A DNA stretch of 64,000 bases, taken from the NCBI GenBank assembly GCA_033856025.1, contig JAWVFQ010000033.1, positions 156,089 to 220,088 on the forward strand. The letters run 5' to 3'. Source of the stretch: AC-38 sp033856025 (GTDB lineage Bacteria; Actinomycetota; Thermoleophilia; Solirubrobacterales; Solirubrobacteraceae). The position numbers and the translations under genes were made by a program. Numbering within the stretch: the first letter of the stretch is position 1; every line of letters begins with the position of its first letter. Below the pieces are notes generated by a model that worked only from the letters and a program-made list of their open reading frames with translations, had not been told where the DNA came from and searched no databases. Positions 40,499 to 48,932 of this stretch are shown here, piece after piece.

Positions 40499-42646
40499 CT
40501 AGGCCCGGCCCGGCTGCGCCGCGGGCTCGGGCGAGGGCGCCACGCGCAGCACGCGCGCCAACCGCGGCGGCAGCCACCAGTTCCAGCGCCCGAACAGCGA
40601 GACGACCGCGGGGACGAGCAGCGAGCGGATCACCGTCGCGTCCACCAGGATCCCCGCCGCCAGGCCGGTGGCGAGGATCTTCGTGTCGGTCTCCGGCCCC
40701 GACGCCATCGCGGCGAAGGCCAGGAAGAGGATGAGCGCCGCGCTGGTCACCAGGCGCCCCGTCCGCGCCAGCCCGAAGACCACGGCGTGGTCGGTCTGGC
40801 CCTCGCGGTCGAACTCCTCGCGCATGCGGGCGAGGATGAACACCTCGTAGTCCATGGACAGCCCGTACAGGAAGGCGAACACCATCAGCGGGATCCACGA
40901 GGCGATGGAGCCGGTGGCGCCGATGCCCCAGATCTCCTCGGACCCGTGTCCGGACTGCCACACGAGCGTCATGACGCCCCAGGCCGCGCCGACGGAGATC
41001 ACGTTGAGGAGCACGGCCTTGGCCGGCAGCAGCACCGAGCGGAACGCGCGCGCGAGCAGCAGGAAGGTGAGGATGGAGATCAGCGCGATCATCAGCGGGA
41101 AGGCGCCGTAGACGGCGTCGATGAAGTCGGCGTTCAGGGGCCCGGTCCCGCCGACCTGGGCCTGGGGCGAGGCGTCGTGCGCGGCGGCGCGGATCGCCTG
41201 CACGCTGTCGCGCCCGGCCCTGGTGTCGTCCCCCTGCCGGGGGACGGCCACGACCACGGCGGTGCCCTGGCGCCGCCAGTCCGGCCCGGCGGGCGCGGCG
41301 GCGCCGTGGGCGCCCTTCACCGCCGCCTCGGCCGCCCGCACCTTCGCGGCGTCGGCCCCCGGCGTCAGCGTCTCCACCGGCGCGATGGCGCCCTTGCCGA
41401 TCCCCGAGGCGGCCAGGGCGTCGAGCCCCTGCTTCGCCGGGCCGGCCTTGGCGATGGTGTCCGGGTCGGCGTTGCCCAGGTGCAGGTGGGTGGCGGGCAC
41501 GACCAGCGCGCCGAGGATGAGCACGGCCAGGATGGCGGCCAGTCCGCGACGGCGCACGACGATCTCGGCCCAGCGCTGCCACGACGTGACGCTGCGATCG
41601 CGCCGGCGCAGGCGCCGGCGGTCCAGCCGCGGGCCGATCGTGGCCAGGATCACCGGCAGCAGCGTGATCGCGACGACGGTGGCGACGAGCGGGATGAGCA
41701 TCCCGCCGTAGCCCATGCTGCGCAGGAAGGGGAGGGGGAGCGCGACCAGAGCGAGCAGGCCGACCGCCACGGTCGTCCCCGAGAACACGACGGCCCGGCC
41801 CGCGGTTCCCATCGCCGCGATCACGGCGTCGTCGCCCTCCAACCCCTTCTCGCGCTCCTCCCGCCAGCGCACGACGACCAGCAGCGCGTAGTCGATCGAC
41901 ACGCCCAGGCCGATCAGCGCGACCAGGAACTGCACGACCGGCGACACGTCGGTGATCGTGGTCAGGCCCCACAGCAGCAGGAACGAGACGAGGACCGAGC
42001 AGATCGCCATGGCCAGCGGGACCAGGGCGAGGAACGAGCCGAACACGAAGGCGAGCACGAGGAGCGCCCCGGCCCCGCCCAGCACCGCCTCCAGGAGGAC
42101 CCCCGGGCCGTCGCTGCCGGCTCCCGAGCTGTCCGCCAGCGCGTCGTAGCCGGTCAGGTGGACCGGGGCGCCGCCCACCCGCTCGGCGCGCAGGGCGCTG
42201 CGCAGGCGGCGCTGCACGTCGACGTTGCCGCCGAAGGCGTCGTTGCTGCGCGGAGGGAAGACGTAGACGAACGCCGTGCGCCCGTCGCGCGAGACGAAGG
42301 CGCGGTCGCCGGTGGAGCCGAACCCGGCCACGCGCGAGCCGCGCGCGACGGTGTGGACCCGCGTCTCCAGGGCGCCCAGCCGGCCGCGCACCCCGGGCGA
42401 GTCGACCGTCGTGCCGCGCGGCAGGGCCACCACGGGGACCAGCGGCGGGCTCTCGCCGCCGTTGCCGTAGACGCGGAGGATCTTCTCGCTGGCGTCCCAG
42501 CCCTCGCGGCCGGGCACGCTGAAGCGCTGGTCCAGCGCCTTGGACGCCGGGCCGGCCGCCGCAATCCCGAAGACCGTCAGCAGGATCCAGGCGGCCGCGA
42601 CGAGGCGCCGGTGGCGCAGGACGCGGCGGGTGAGCTGCTCGAGCAT
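40499..42646 (-). CDS. MMPL-family RND transporter (second)
   Basis: The 715-residue protein has the same plan as the other MMPL protein, with VSIDYALLVVVRWREE and LSMDYEVFILARMREEFDR as the proton-relay segments. Overall similarity between the two is moderate, so they are not a recent duplication. It starts 26 bp from the winged-helix gene, and TATGTT lies 8 nt before the ATG at 42646, so it probably has its own leaderless promoter. Together with the thioesterase gene it makes a three-gene lipid-transport block. Cargo unknown. Confidence 0.92.
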   Translation of the reverse strand: MLEQLTRRVLRHRRLVAAAWILLTVFGIAAAGPASKALDQRFSVPGREGWDASEKILRVYGNGGESPPLVPVVALPRGTTVDSPGVRGRLGALETRVHTVARGSRVAGFGSTGDRAFVSRDGRTAFVYVFPPRSNDAFGGNVDVQRRLRSALRAERVGGAPVHLTGYDALADSSGAGSDGPGVLLEAVLGGAGALLVLAFVFGSFLALVPLAMAICSVLVSFLLLWGLTTITDVSPVVQFLVALIGLGVSIDYALLVVVRWREEREKGLEGDDAVIAAMGTAGRAVVFSGTTVAVGLLALVALPLPFLRSMGYGGMLIPLVATVVAITLLPVILATIGPRLDRRRLRRRDRSVTSWQRWAEIVVRRRGLAAILAVLILGALVVPATHLHLGNADPDTIAKAGPAKQGLDALAASGIGKGAIAPVETLTPGADAAKVRAAEAAVKGAHGAAAPAGPDWRRQGTAVVVAVPRQGDDTRAGRDSVQAIRAAAHDASPQAQVGGTGPLNADFIDAVYGAFPLMIALISILTFLLLARAFRSVLLPAKAVLLNVISVGAAWGVMTLVWQSGHGSEEIWGIGATGSIASWIPLMVFAFLYGLSMDYEVFILARMREEFDREGQTDHAVVFGLARTGRLVTSAALILFLAFAAMASGPETDTKILATGLAAGILVDATVIRSLLVPAVVSLFGRWNWWLPPRLARVLRVAPSPEPAAQPGRA

Positions 42647-42671
42647 GGCCGGGCAACATACCGACCGCGTG

Positions 42672-43697
42672 TCACCGGCTCGTCGCGGCGTCCAGGAACC
42701 GGGTCACGTCCCCGGTGTCCGCCTCCAGCGCCGCCCGGTCGGCCCGGCTCAGGCGGCCGAGCGGCTCGAGCTCGACCTCGTTTCTCGCGAGCCTCCAGCG
42801 CGCGGCCACGCGGCCCTTGACCAGCGCGAAGGGCTGGAACATCCCGCCCGCGACGATCCCCTCGACGTGGGGCCCGAGCTGCGCGCGCGACTCCCACCCG
42901 AGCAGCACCGGCTCGAACGCGCCGAGCAGCCGGGGCGCGGGAAGCTCCGCGGCCGGCGGGCGGCGCCGCAGGTCGACGCGGTCGTCGCGGGGCGCGGCCA
43001 GCTCCGGTGCGATCGCCTCCAGTCCCGCCCGTGCGTCGCGCAGCGGAACCCCGGCCCAGCGGGCGAGGTCGCGGTCGGTCGCGGGCCCGTGCCCGGCCAG
43101 GTAGCGGCGGGCCAGCTCGGCCAGCGCGCGGTCGCGGTCGAAGGGCGGCGGCTCCCCCAGCCAGTCGCGCACCAGGGCGAATGCGTGCTGGCGGCCGACC
43201 ATCGGGCCGCGCACGGCGATCCCGCGCAGGGAGGCGAGGAACAGCAGGTGTACGAGGGCCTGGCCCTCGGTCCGCACGCTCGCCGCGGCGACCCGCTCGC
43301 GCAGCGCCGCGCGGGTCAGCGGTCCCTCCTCGGCCAGCGCGCGCTCGATCGCCGCCACGCCACGCTCGGCGGCGCCCGGCTCCACGCCCTCCTGGGCGAG
43401 GCGCCGGGCGTTCGCGGCGAGCCGGTACGGCGCGGTCAGCGCGTGCAGCCACGGGTGGTCCTCGGCGCGGACCAGGTGCAGCGTCCCCCGGTTCAGCCAG
43501 TCCACGACCAGTGAGCGGTCCTCGGTCAGCGCGCGCTCGACGTCCGACGCCCCGAGCCCCCGCGTCCGCGCCCGCAGCGCCAGCCGAAACCCCCGCGGGT
43601 CCTGCGCCTGCACGGCGAGCAGCCGCTCCGTCGCCGCCACCGCACCGCGCGCCGGCGGCCCGGCCAGCAGCTGCGCGGTCAGGCGCTCGGCGAGCAC
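42672..43697 (-). CDS. Winged-helix DNA-binding protein (HTH_42, AlkZ/YcaQ-like)
   Basis: The 341-residue protein matches the winged-helix HTH_42 family: VLAVQ-type opening RLLAVQAQDPRGFRLAL, NRGTLHLVRAEDHPWL, tandem winged-helix units with LTRAALRERV and ATDRDLARWAGVPLRDA, and LGAFEPVLLGWESR at the C-terminus. Some relatives (AlkZ) are DNA glycosylases that unhook crosslinks through a QxQ or QxD motif; here the N-terminal Q in VQAQD fits that pattern. The GTG at 43697 lies inside the end of the upstream gene (19-bp overlap). Repair activity is possible but not shown. Confidence 0.83.
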   Translation of the reverse strand: MLAERLTAQLLAGPPARGAVAATERLLAVQAQDPRGFRLALRARTRGLGASDVERALTEDRSLVVDWLNRGTLHLVRAEDHPWLHALTAPYRLAANARRLAQEGVEPGAAERGVAAIERALAEEGPLTRAALRERVAAASVRTEGQALVHLLFLASLRGIAVRGPMVGRQHAFALVRDWLGEPPPFDRDRALAELARRYLAGHGPATDRDLARWAGVPLRDARAGLEAIAPELAAPRDDRVDLRRRPPAAELPAPRLLGAFEPVLLGWESRAQLGPHVEGIVAGGMFQPFALVKGRVAARWRLARNEVELEPLGRLSRADRAALEADTGDVTRFLDAATSR

Positions 43698-44050
43698 CCG
43701 TCCTCGAGGAGCTCGGCCGGGTCCCAGACGACACGCTTGACGTGGTTTCCCCGGTCGTCGGGGCCGAACGTCGCGTAGCCGACCTCGCAGCGCCCCGCGA
43801 GCTCGGTGCGAACCAACGCCCACAGCCGCCGGCCCTCCGCCTCGTGCCGCGGCCTGTGCGCGGCGAGCCACTCCGGGTCGTCCTCGTGTTCGAGGAACTC
43901 GAAGAGCTCGGCGCTCCATGCCTCCAGCGCCTCCGCCATTGGGGCGCTGAGGCCCAGCGTCTCGGCGGGGACCATGACGTGGCAGGGCTCGTCCGTCCAC
44001 AGCGAGCTCGAGCTGTAGTCCGTCATCAGGTAGACGCGCTGGATCCGCAC
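43679..44050 (-). CDS. Small protein of unknown function
   Basis: The 123-residue protein is acidic and soluble: VRIQRVYLMTDYSSSSLW, a helix ALEAWSAELFEFLEHEDDPEWL, and VGYATFGPDDRGNHVKRVVWD at the end. I do not recognise a family. Codon use is normal and the frame overlaps the winged-helix gene by 19 bp, so it is real and probably co-expressed. GTG 44050 is preferred because the strand before MTDYSS looks conserved in style; TTG 44059 and ATG 44026 are alternatives. Confidence 0.65.
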   Translation of the reverse strand: MRIQRVYLMTDYSSSSLWTDEPCHVMVPAETLGLSAPMAEALEAWSAELFEFLEHEDDPEWLAAHRPRHEAEGRRLWALVRTELAGRCEVGYATFGPDDRGNHVKRVVWDPAELLEDGCSPSA

Positions 44051-44073
44051 GATGCACAAGTAGCATCCTCACC

Positions 44074-44103
44074 GTGCCGAGGGTGGTCGGGACCGTCGCG
44101 TGA
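44074..44103 (+). CDS. Possible 9-residue leader peptide coupled to ltrA-like gene
   Basis: GTG at 44074 starts a nine-codon frame (MPRVVGTVA) ending in TGA at 44101-44103, which overlaps the GTG of the LtrA-like gene as GTGA. TAGCAT (44061-44066) lies 7 nt before it, the same layout as the leaderless genes here. Ribosomes would enter at this mini-ORF and re-start on the main gene. It may instead be simple chance. Confidence 0.4.
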   Translation: MPRVVGTVA

Positions 44104-45272
44104 ACGCCCAGCGCCGTCCGCACCTGGCGGCGACGCCGCGCTCGGAGGAGCGCGTCACGCCGCTGGAGCTCTTCTTCGACCTCGTCTTCGTCCTCGCTCT
44201 GACGCAGTGCACGGCGCTGATGGCCAAGACGCCGACGTGGGGAGGCCTGGCCCAGGCGCTGCTCATCCTGGCCGTGCTGTGGTGGTCGTGGAGCGGCTAC
44301 GCCTGGCTGACCAGCGTGGTGGATCCGGAGGAGGGCGCCGTGCGCCTGGCCATGTTCGTCGCGATGGCGGCGTTCCTCGTGGCCGCCCTGGCGGTGCCGG
44401 AGGCGTTCGACCGGTCCGCCCTGCTGTTCGCCGGCGCCTACGCCGTGGTGCGCATCGCCCACATCGCGCTGTTCGTCCTGGCCAGCCGCGACGACCCGGA
44501 GCTGCGCCGGTCCGTCCAGTCCCTGGCCGTCAGCACGGCCATCGGCGTGGGGCTGATCGGCGTGGCGTCGGCGACGGACGGGGCGCTACAGGGCGGGCTG
44601 TGGGGGCTGGCGCTCGTCCTGGACTTCGGCGGCCCGTACCTGTTCGGCGTGGAGGGCTGGCGGCTCGTGCCGGGCCACTTCGCCGAGCGCTTCGGCCTGA
44701 TCATCATCATCGCCCTGGGCGAGTCCATCGTGGCGATCGGAAGCGGCGTCTCGGGGCGCCCGGACGCCGGCGTCGTCGCGGCGGCCGTCGTCGGCATGGC
44801 CGTGGCCGCGGCGCTGTGGTGGCTGTACTTCGATGTGGTGGCGCTGTTCGCCGAGCGCCGCCTGACCGCGGCCGAGCCCGGACGGGAGCGCAACTCCATG
44901 GCCCGCGACTCCTACGGCTACCTGCACTTCCCGATGGTCGCGGGGATCATCCTGGTGGCCCTGGGGATGAAGAAGACCCTCGGCGCGGTGGACGATCCGC
45001 TGAAGACCGTCCCGGCCGTGGCCACGCTCGGCGGCGCCGCGCTCTACCTCCTCGCCCACGTGGGCTTCCGCTGGCGCAACACCCGCACGCTGAACCCCCA
45101 GCGCACGCTCTGCGCCGCCGCGCTGCTGGCGCTGATCCCGCTCGCGGTCGAGCTCCCCGCGCTGGCGACGGTCGCCATCCTCGCCGGCCTGCTGACGGCG
45201 CTGATCGCCTACGAAGCCGTCCACTTCGCCGGCGCCCGCCACCGCGTGCGCCACCAACCCGAGCCCGACTAG
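44100..45272 (+). CDS. Low-temperature-requirement protein A (LtrA) family membrane protein
   Basis: The 390-residue protein has about ten membrane helices and the LtrA hallmarks: ERVTPLELFFDLVFVLALTQ near the N-terminus, HFAERFGLIIIIALGESIVAIG in the middle and YGYLHFPMVAGIILVALGMKK later. The family was named from a Listeria gene needed for growth in the cold; its mechanism is unknown. The start is a GTG preceded by a candidate leader peptide. The stop shares CTAG with the convergent nucleotidyltransferase gene. Confidence 0.92.
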   Translation: MNAQRRPHLAATPRSEERVTPLELFFDLVFVLALTQCTALMAKTPTWGGLAQALLILAVLWWSWSGYAWLTSVVDPEEGAVRLAMFVAMAAFLVAALAVPEAFDRSALLFAGAYAVVRIAHIALFVLASRDDPELRRSVQSLAVSTAIGVGLIGVASATDGALQGGLWGLALVLDFGGPYLFGVEGWRLVPGHFAERFGLIIIIALGESIVAIGSGVSGRPDAGVVAAAVVGMAVAAALWWLYFDVVALFAERRLTAAEPGRERNSMARDSYGYLHFPMVAGIILVALGMKKTLGAVDDPLKTVPAVATLGGAALYLLAHVGFRWRNTRTLNPQRTLCAAALLALIPLAVELPALATVAILAGLLTALIAYEAVHFAGARHRVRHQPEPD

Positions 45273-45817
45273 GCCCCGCGCGCTCGTCGCACCGCGTCGT
45301 CCAGGCGGGCGAAGCGCTCGTCGTCGCCGTCGAGCAGCGTGTGCAGGGTCGCCGTCACGGCGGCGGCGTCCAGGCGGTCGTTCTCGAGCAGGGCCTCGAT
45401 GTCGGCCCAGTCCCGGGTCCGGTCGGACATGACCTTGAAGGCGGCGAGCTCGTCCGGGCCCAGTACCGGGATCTGCTCACCGGAGAACTCGACCGTGCGG
45501 CGGTTGCGAGCCGCGTCGGCGTGGACCGGGGCGTAGTCGAAGAAGACGTCGACCGGCGTCCCGTCCCACCAGAGGCGCACCTGGCCGTCGCGCGCGATCG
45601 TCTCCGCCGTCCCGTCGGGAACTACGATGCCGGCCGGTAGGGCGTCGAGGACACGTTCAGCGTCCTGGACCGGGACGAACACGTTGACGTCGATGTCGCT
45701 GGTCCCCCTCGGGTCGAGCGTCCAGTAGGCCAGGGCGAGCGCCCCGCCGAACGCGTGCGGGATGGAGCGCATCGCCAGTGAGCGGTGCAGCGCCAAGACC
45801 TTCTCGGGAAGGCTCAT
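45269..45817 (-). CDS. Nucleotidyltransferase-fold protein (toxin-like partner of the HTH protein)
   Basis: The 182-residue protein shows the minimal nucleotidyltransferase site: FGGALALAYWTLDPRGTSDIDV, with the GG at 24-25 and metal Asp41/Asp43, and a third acidic residue probably in PVDVFFD. The C-terminal helical part includes DELAAFKVMSDRTRDWADIEALL, seen in AbiEii/MNT-like and DUF6036-type proteins. It overlaps the HTH gene by 4 bp. Such pairs often act as toxin-antitoxin modules in which the transferase modifies tRNA or a partner protein; here that is inference. Confidence 0.75.
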   Translation of the reverse strand: MSLPEKVLALHRSLAMRSIPHAFGGALALAYWTLDPRGTSDIDVNVFVPVQDAERVLDALPAGIVVPDGTAETIARDGQVRLWWDGTPVDVFFDYAPVHADAARNRRTVEFSGEQIPVLGPDELAAFKVMSDRTRDWADIEALLENDRLDAAAVTATLHTLLDGDDERFARLDDAVRRARGA

Positions 45818-46146
45818 CCCGCGCGGGGCCGCAGCCGGGGGAACCGCAGCTCCGGGTCATGCCTAGTGGGCAGGTGCTCGGCGAGCTCGATGACCTCGAG
45901 CAGTCGCCGCCCCGCGCGGCGCTGCTCCGCCGCAGACGGGGCGCGCCGAGGGCTCGCGCCGTGCTCCACGGCCAGGCGCGCGCCGGCCGCGGCCAGCAGC
46001 CGCTCCAGGGTCTCCAGCGACGGCCGCTTGCGCCCGTTCTCGTAGGCCGACACGGTCGCCTGCGACGTGCCGGCGCGCTCGGCGAGCGCCTCCTGAGACA
46101 GGCCGGCCCGCGCCCGCGCCTCACGAATCGCCACGCCAGGGTTCAT
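45814..46146 (-). CDS. XRE-family HTH regulator (probable antitoxin)
   Basis: The 110-residue protein begins with a complete lambda-repressor-like HTH: REARARAGLSQEALAERAGTSQATVSAYENGRKRPSLETLERLLAAAG (shown here by its halves, residues 8-30 and 31-55). The rest is a basic, helix-breaking tail that could contact the transferase. The start ATG at 46146 has TATACT 6 nt upstream, inside a perfect inverted repeat, so autorepression is very likely. First gene of a two-gene operon. Confidence 0.85.
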   Translation of the reverse strand: MNPGVAIREARARAGLSQEALAERAGTSQATVSAYENGRKRPSLETLERLLAAAGARLAVEHGASPRRAPSAAEQRRAGRRLLEVIELAEHLPTRHDPELRFPRLRPRAG

Positions 46147-46152
46147 GGCCGG

Positions 46153-46172
46153 AGTATATCTGGTCAGATATA
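46153..46172 (-). promoter_or_regulatory. Operator/promoter of the XRE-nucleotidyltransferase pair
   Basis: TATATCTG-GT-CAGATATA at 46155-46172 is a perfect 8-bp inverted repeat with a 2-bp spacer and is strikingly AT-rich for this window. On the minus strand TATACT (46158-46153) overlaps it and ends 6 nt before the ATG, so a bound HTH dimer would cover the -10. Confidence 0.75.
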
Positions 46173-46189
46173 GGTCGAGACGCCGGCGA

Positions 46190-47017
46190 TCACCGGGCGC
46201 AAGGCCTTGCGCGACGGTGTGCCGTGGCGCGGTGACGCCTTCGACACGCGCGAGGACGCGCTCGCCGCCGGCGCGGGCGGGTCACCCGCCTCGCGGCGGG
46301 ACGCACGCATGGAGCCGACGCCGTGAGCCGGTCCAACGAGCCGTCGCCGTAGGAGAACGTCACGCGCCCGTCCCACCGGCCGGTGGAGCAGGTGGGCGGC
46401 GTGGTCCCGTAGTTGCGCCCGCCGGCGGAGACCGGGCGCACCTGCAGGTGGTTGGCCAGCAGGATCAGCTGGTCGAACGGGCAGCCGTCGGGCGCCGTCC
46501 CGCCGGTCAGGCACGTGGGGATCGGCCCCTCCAGCGTCGTGCCGTGGACATACGTGTGCACGACCGCCAGCACCGCGTCGCCCGACTTGACCAGCTCGAG
46601 CATGTCGTGGTCCGCGTTGTAGATGACGGTGTCGTACGTCGTCGCGCCCAGGCCCGGCTGCTTCACGGTGGCTTGTCCCGCGCCGATGCGCGCCGCCGGC
46701 GGGCAGGCCGCCTCGCCGCGCATCTGCAGCTCGAAGTCGCTCGCCGCGCAGCGGGGTGGGACCGACGTGTCGATAAGCGTTCCCGGCGGCAGCTCGATGG
46801 CCAGGTGGCGCAGCGCCGGCGGCTCCCCGTCTGGGTCGTTCGCCGCGTGGTAGCGCGCGGCGTAGCCCAATGCGGCCGAGGCACCCGGCCGCGTGGTGCT
46901 CGTCGTCAGGTCCACCGTCTCGTGCGGGCCCGAGACGGGGGCGCCGGCGGCCGCCGGAGCGCCACAGGCCAGCGTCGCCGCGACCGCTGAGACCGTCACC
47001 CGTACGCGCCTTCCCAT
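46190..47017 (-). CDS. Exported protein of unknown function
   Basis: The 275-residue protein has a signal peptide (VRVTVSAVAATLACGAPAAAGA, cleaved near residue 25). The mature part is beta-rich: LRHLAIELPPGTLIDTSVPPR, several Cys (CAASDF, CPPAAR, CLTGG, CPFDQ), and a final RPRRRRARPRACRRRHRATA tail. LAIELPPG with a Cys-containing strand is common in actinobacterial surface proteins of unknown role. I do not recognise a family. It is divergent from the PadR gene. Confidence 0.7.
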   Translation of the reverse strand: MGRRVRVTVSAVAATLACGAPAAAGAPVSGPHETVDLTTSTTRPGASAALGYAARYHAANDPDGEPPALRHLAIELPPGTLIDTSVPPRCAASDFELQMRGEAACPPAARIGAGQATVKQPGLGATTYDTVIYNADHDMLELVKSGDAVLAVVHTYVHGTTLEGPIPTCLTGGTAPDGCPFDQLILLANHLQVRPVSAGGRNYGTTPPTCSTGRWDGRVTFSYGDGSLDRLTASAPCVRPAARRVTRPRRRRARPRACRRRHRATAHRRARPCAR

Positions 47018-47018
47018 G

Positions 47019-47076
47019 CCTCAATGGAACGCCATCGCGGCCCGGGCCTCAATAGAGAGGCGTCTACCGGTTGAGG
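47019..47076. promoter_or_regulatory. Repeated CCTCAA half-sites in the padR-like upstream region
   Basis: CCTCAAT occurs at 47019-47025 and 47047-47053, and its inverse TTGAGG at 47071-47076. The spacing fits a regulator with several half-sites, perhaps PadR itself. No test is possible from sequence alone. Confidence 0.35.
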
Positions 47077-47106
47077 TCGTCCGAACCGGCGGGGGAGAAT
47101 CGCCGC

Positions 47107-47655
47107 GTGGCCCTGAAGACGAGCAGCTACATGATCCTCGGCCTGGTTCGGGGCGGGATCGGGTCGGGCTACGCGATCCGCCGGTTCATCGAGCACAACC
47201 GGATGTCCGTGTTCTGGGCGACCACGTTCGCGCAGATCTACCCCGAGCTGGCCGCGCTGGAGGGGTCCGGCCACATCGCCGGGCGTGACGACCCCCATGG
47301 CGCGCGCCGCCGTCGCGCGTACACCGTGACGCCGAAGGGCGAGCGCGCCCTGACCGCGTGGCTGCGCCGTGCCACGGTCCCGCCGATGGAGCTGCGCGAC
47401 GAGGGACTGCTGCGGCTGGCGTTCGCCGACCACCTCCCACGCGACGAGGCGATCGCGCTGGTGACGCGCCTGCGCGAGCGAGCCGAGGCGGCCGAGCGCG
47501 AGTTCCGCGAGGAGATCCTCCCGATGGGCGAGGCCCTGCGGGCGGCCGGGCTGCGCTTTCCCGTCGTGATCGGACAGCTGGGGACGGAGTACCACGCGTG
47601 GTCGGCCGTGCGCCTGCGCGAGCTGGAGGCCGAGCTGCGCGCCGAGTCCGGCTAA
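47107..47655 (+). CDS. PadR-family transcriptional regulator
   Basis: The 182-residue protein has a winged helix (LKTSSYMILGLVRGGIGSGYAIRRFIE, broken here by description at residues 3-29), a wing with RRRAYTVTPKGERALTAWL, and a coiled C-terminal dimerisation helix (RERAEAAEREFREEIL). PadR proteins usually repress a nearby gene and respond to a phenolic or drug ligand. GTG 47107 is chosen because GAGAAT lies 6 nt upstream and the conserved domain starts there. Its target may be itself or the divergent exported-protein gene. Confidence 0.9.
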   Translation: MALKTSSYMILGLVRGGIGSGYAIRRFIEHNRMSVFWATTFAQIYPELAALEGSGHIAGRDDPHGARRRRAYTVTPKGERALTAWLRRATVPPMELRDEGLLRLAFADHLPRDEAIALVTRLRERAEAAEREFREEILPMGEALRAAGLRFPVVIGQLGTEYHAWSAVRLRELEAELRAESG

Positions 47656-48185
47656 CCCGACGCCAGCTCGCGCAGCTTCGTGACCGTGTTCCAGTTGCGG
47701 GCGGTCGCGGTCAGGCCGAGGTCGCGCGAGGCGAGCCGGTTCCACAGCTTCGAGCGCGCCGCGCCGTCCGGGTGCCAGGCGTAGAGCTCGCGGCCGTGCG
47801 CGACGAGGCGCTCGGACGGCGTGGCCAGGGCCTCCAGCTCTCGGACGAGAGCCGCCGGAGGACGCCGCGCCAGGAAGGTGACCTGGTAGCGCTTGGGGTC
47901 CGTGACGACATCGCCCAGCGGGTCGCGCTCGACGACCCGCGTGAGCTCGGCCCCCGTCCGCGTGACCACCGCCACCTCCAGCCCGAACCGCTCGGAGATC
48001 ACCCGCTCGCACTCCCGCGCCAGGACGTCCGGCGCCAGCTCGCTCGACAGCGCGACGTTGCCGCTCTGCACGTACGTCACGACCTCGCCGAACCCGGCCG
48101 CGTCGAGCGCCTCGCGCAGCGCCGGCATCGCGACCCGGTTGTGCGGGCCGACGTTGATGCCGCGAAGGAGGACGACCTGGCGCAT
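47652..48185 (-). CDS. DUF1697 family protein
   Basis: The 177-residue protein starts MRQVVLLRGINVGPHNRVAM, the defining opening of DUF1697, followed by YVQSGNVALSSE and a second similar half with VTFLARRPP and LYAWHPDGAARSKL. The C-terminal RNWNTVTKLREL is also conserved. The fold is a small alpha/beta domain pair with no known function. It overlaps the convergent PadR gene by 4 bp at their stops. No TANNNT is obvious near its ATG. Confidence 0.9.
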   Translation of the reverse strand: MRQVVLLRGINVGPHNRVAMPALREALDAAGFGEVVTYVQSGNVALSSELAPDVLARECERVISERFGLEVAVVTRTGAELTRVVERDPLGDVVTDPKRYQVTFLARRPPAALVRELEALATPSERLVAHGRELYAWHPDGAARSKLWNRLASRDLGLTATARNWNTVTKLRELASG

Positions 48186-48263
48186 CTCGAGCGGCGAAGC
48201 TTCTCAGGCCGTCTTCAGACTGATGCGCTTTCGTGGTCGGACCCCCGACCCGGAGGAGCATCG

Positions 48264-48932
48264 ATGACGACCACAACCGCCGGTCCCCCGACCCCGGCGC
48301 GCCGGGCCACCGGGGCGGACCTCGCCCTCGGGCTCGCCGGTCTGGGAGTCCTCAGCCTCGCGCTGATCCCCGTGGAGATCCACCGCGCGTTCGGCCTGCC
48401 CGCCCACCCCCTCCTGCTCCACGTCCCGGTCGTGCTGGTGCCGCTCCTCGGCCTGGTCCTGCTGGCCTGTGCGGTCCGGCCCGGGCTGTTCGACCGCAAC
48501 GCCCTGGCGATCGGCGCCTTCACGGTCGTCACGCTGGCGGCGACGGTCCTGACCGTCGGCGCGGGGGATGCGTTCCGCTCCGATCGTGCCGGGCGGGGCC
48601 CCCCGAACGCGGACGACGCGCACCGTCTCAGCGAGCACGCGCAATCGGGCGAGACGCTTCGCCTCGTGATGATCGTCGTGGCGGCGATCGTGCTGTTCGC
48701 GGTCCTGCTGAGTCGCTCCGAGCCCGGGTCGCGGCTCGCCCGGCTGACCCCCCTCGCCTCGCATGGCACGCTGCGAGGCGCCCTGCGCGTCCTGTTCGCG
48801 GTGGCGGCCATCGTGGCGACCTTCTTCGTCATCCGCACCGGCCATCTCGGGGCCCAGCTGACCTGGCACGGGGGGGAGCGAGGCGGCCCTCCGCCGGGCG
48901 GTGCGCTGAGGGGGCGCTTCAGCCCACGGTGA
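48264..48932 (+). CDS. DUF2231-like membrane protein
   Basis: The 222-residue protein has an N-terminal disordered stretch and at least four membrane helices. FGLPAHPLLLHVPVVLVPLLGLVLL resembles the HPxxVHFP helix of DUF2231 proteins, here given by residues about 42-66. The His residues in LSEHAQSGE and TGHLGAQLTWHGG may bind haem or metal. It has a strong GGAGGAG Shine-Dalgarno, unlike most genes here. The 3' end overlaps the subtilase-like gene by 14 bp. Role unknown. Confidence 0.75.
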   Translation: MTTTTAGPPTPARRATGADLALGLAGLGVLSLALIPVEIHRAFGLPAHPLLLHVPVVLVPLLGLVLLACAVRPGLFDRNALAIGAFTVVTLAATVLTVGAGDAFRSDRAGRGPPNADDAHRLSEHAQSGETLRLVMIVVAAIVLFAVLLSRSEPGSRLARLTPLASHGTLRGALRVLFAVAAIVATFFVIRTGHLGAQLTWHGGERGGPPPGGALRGRFSPR

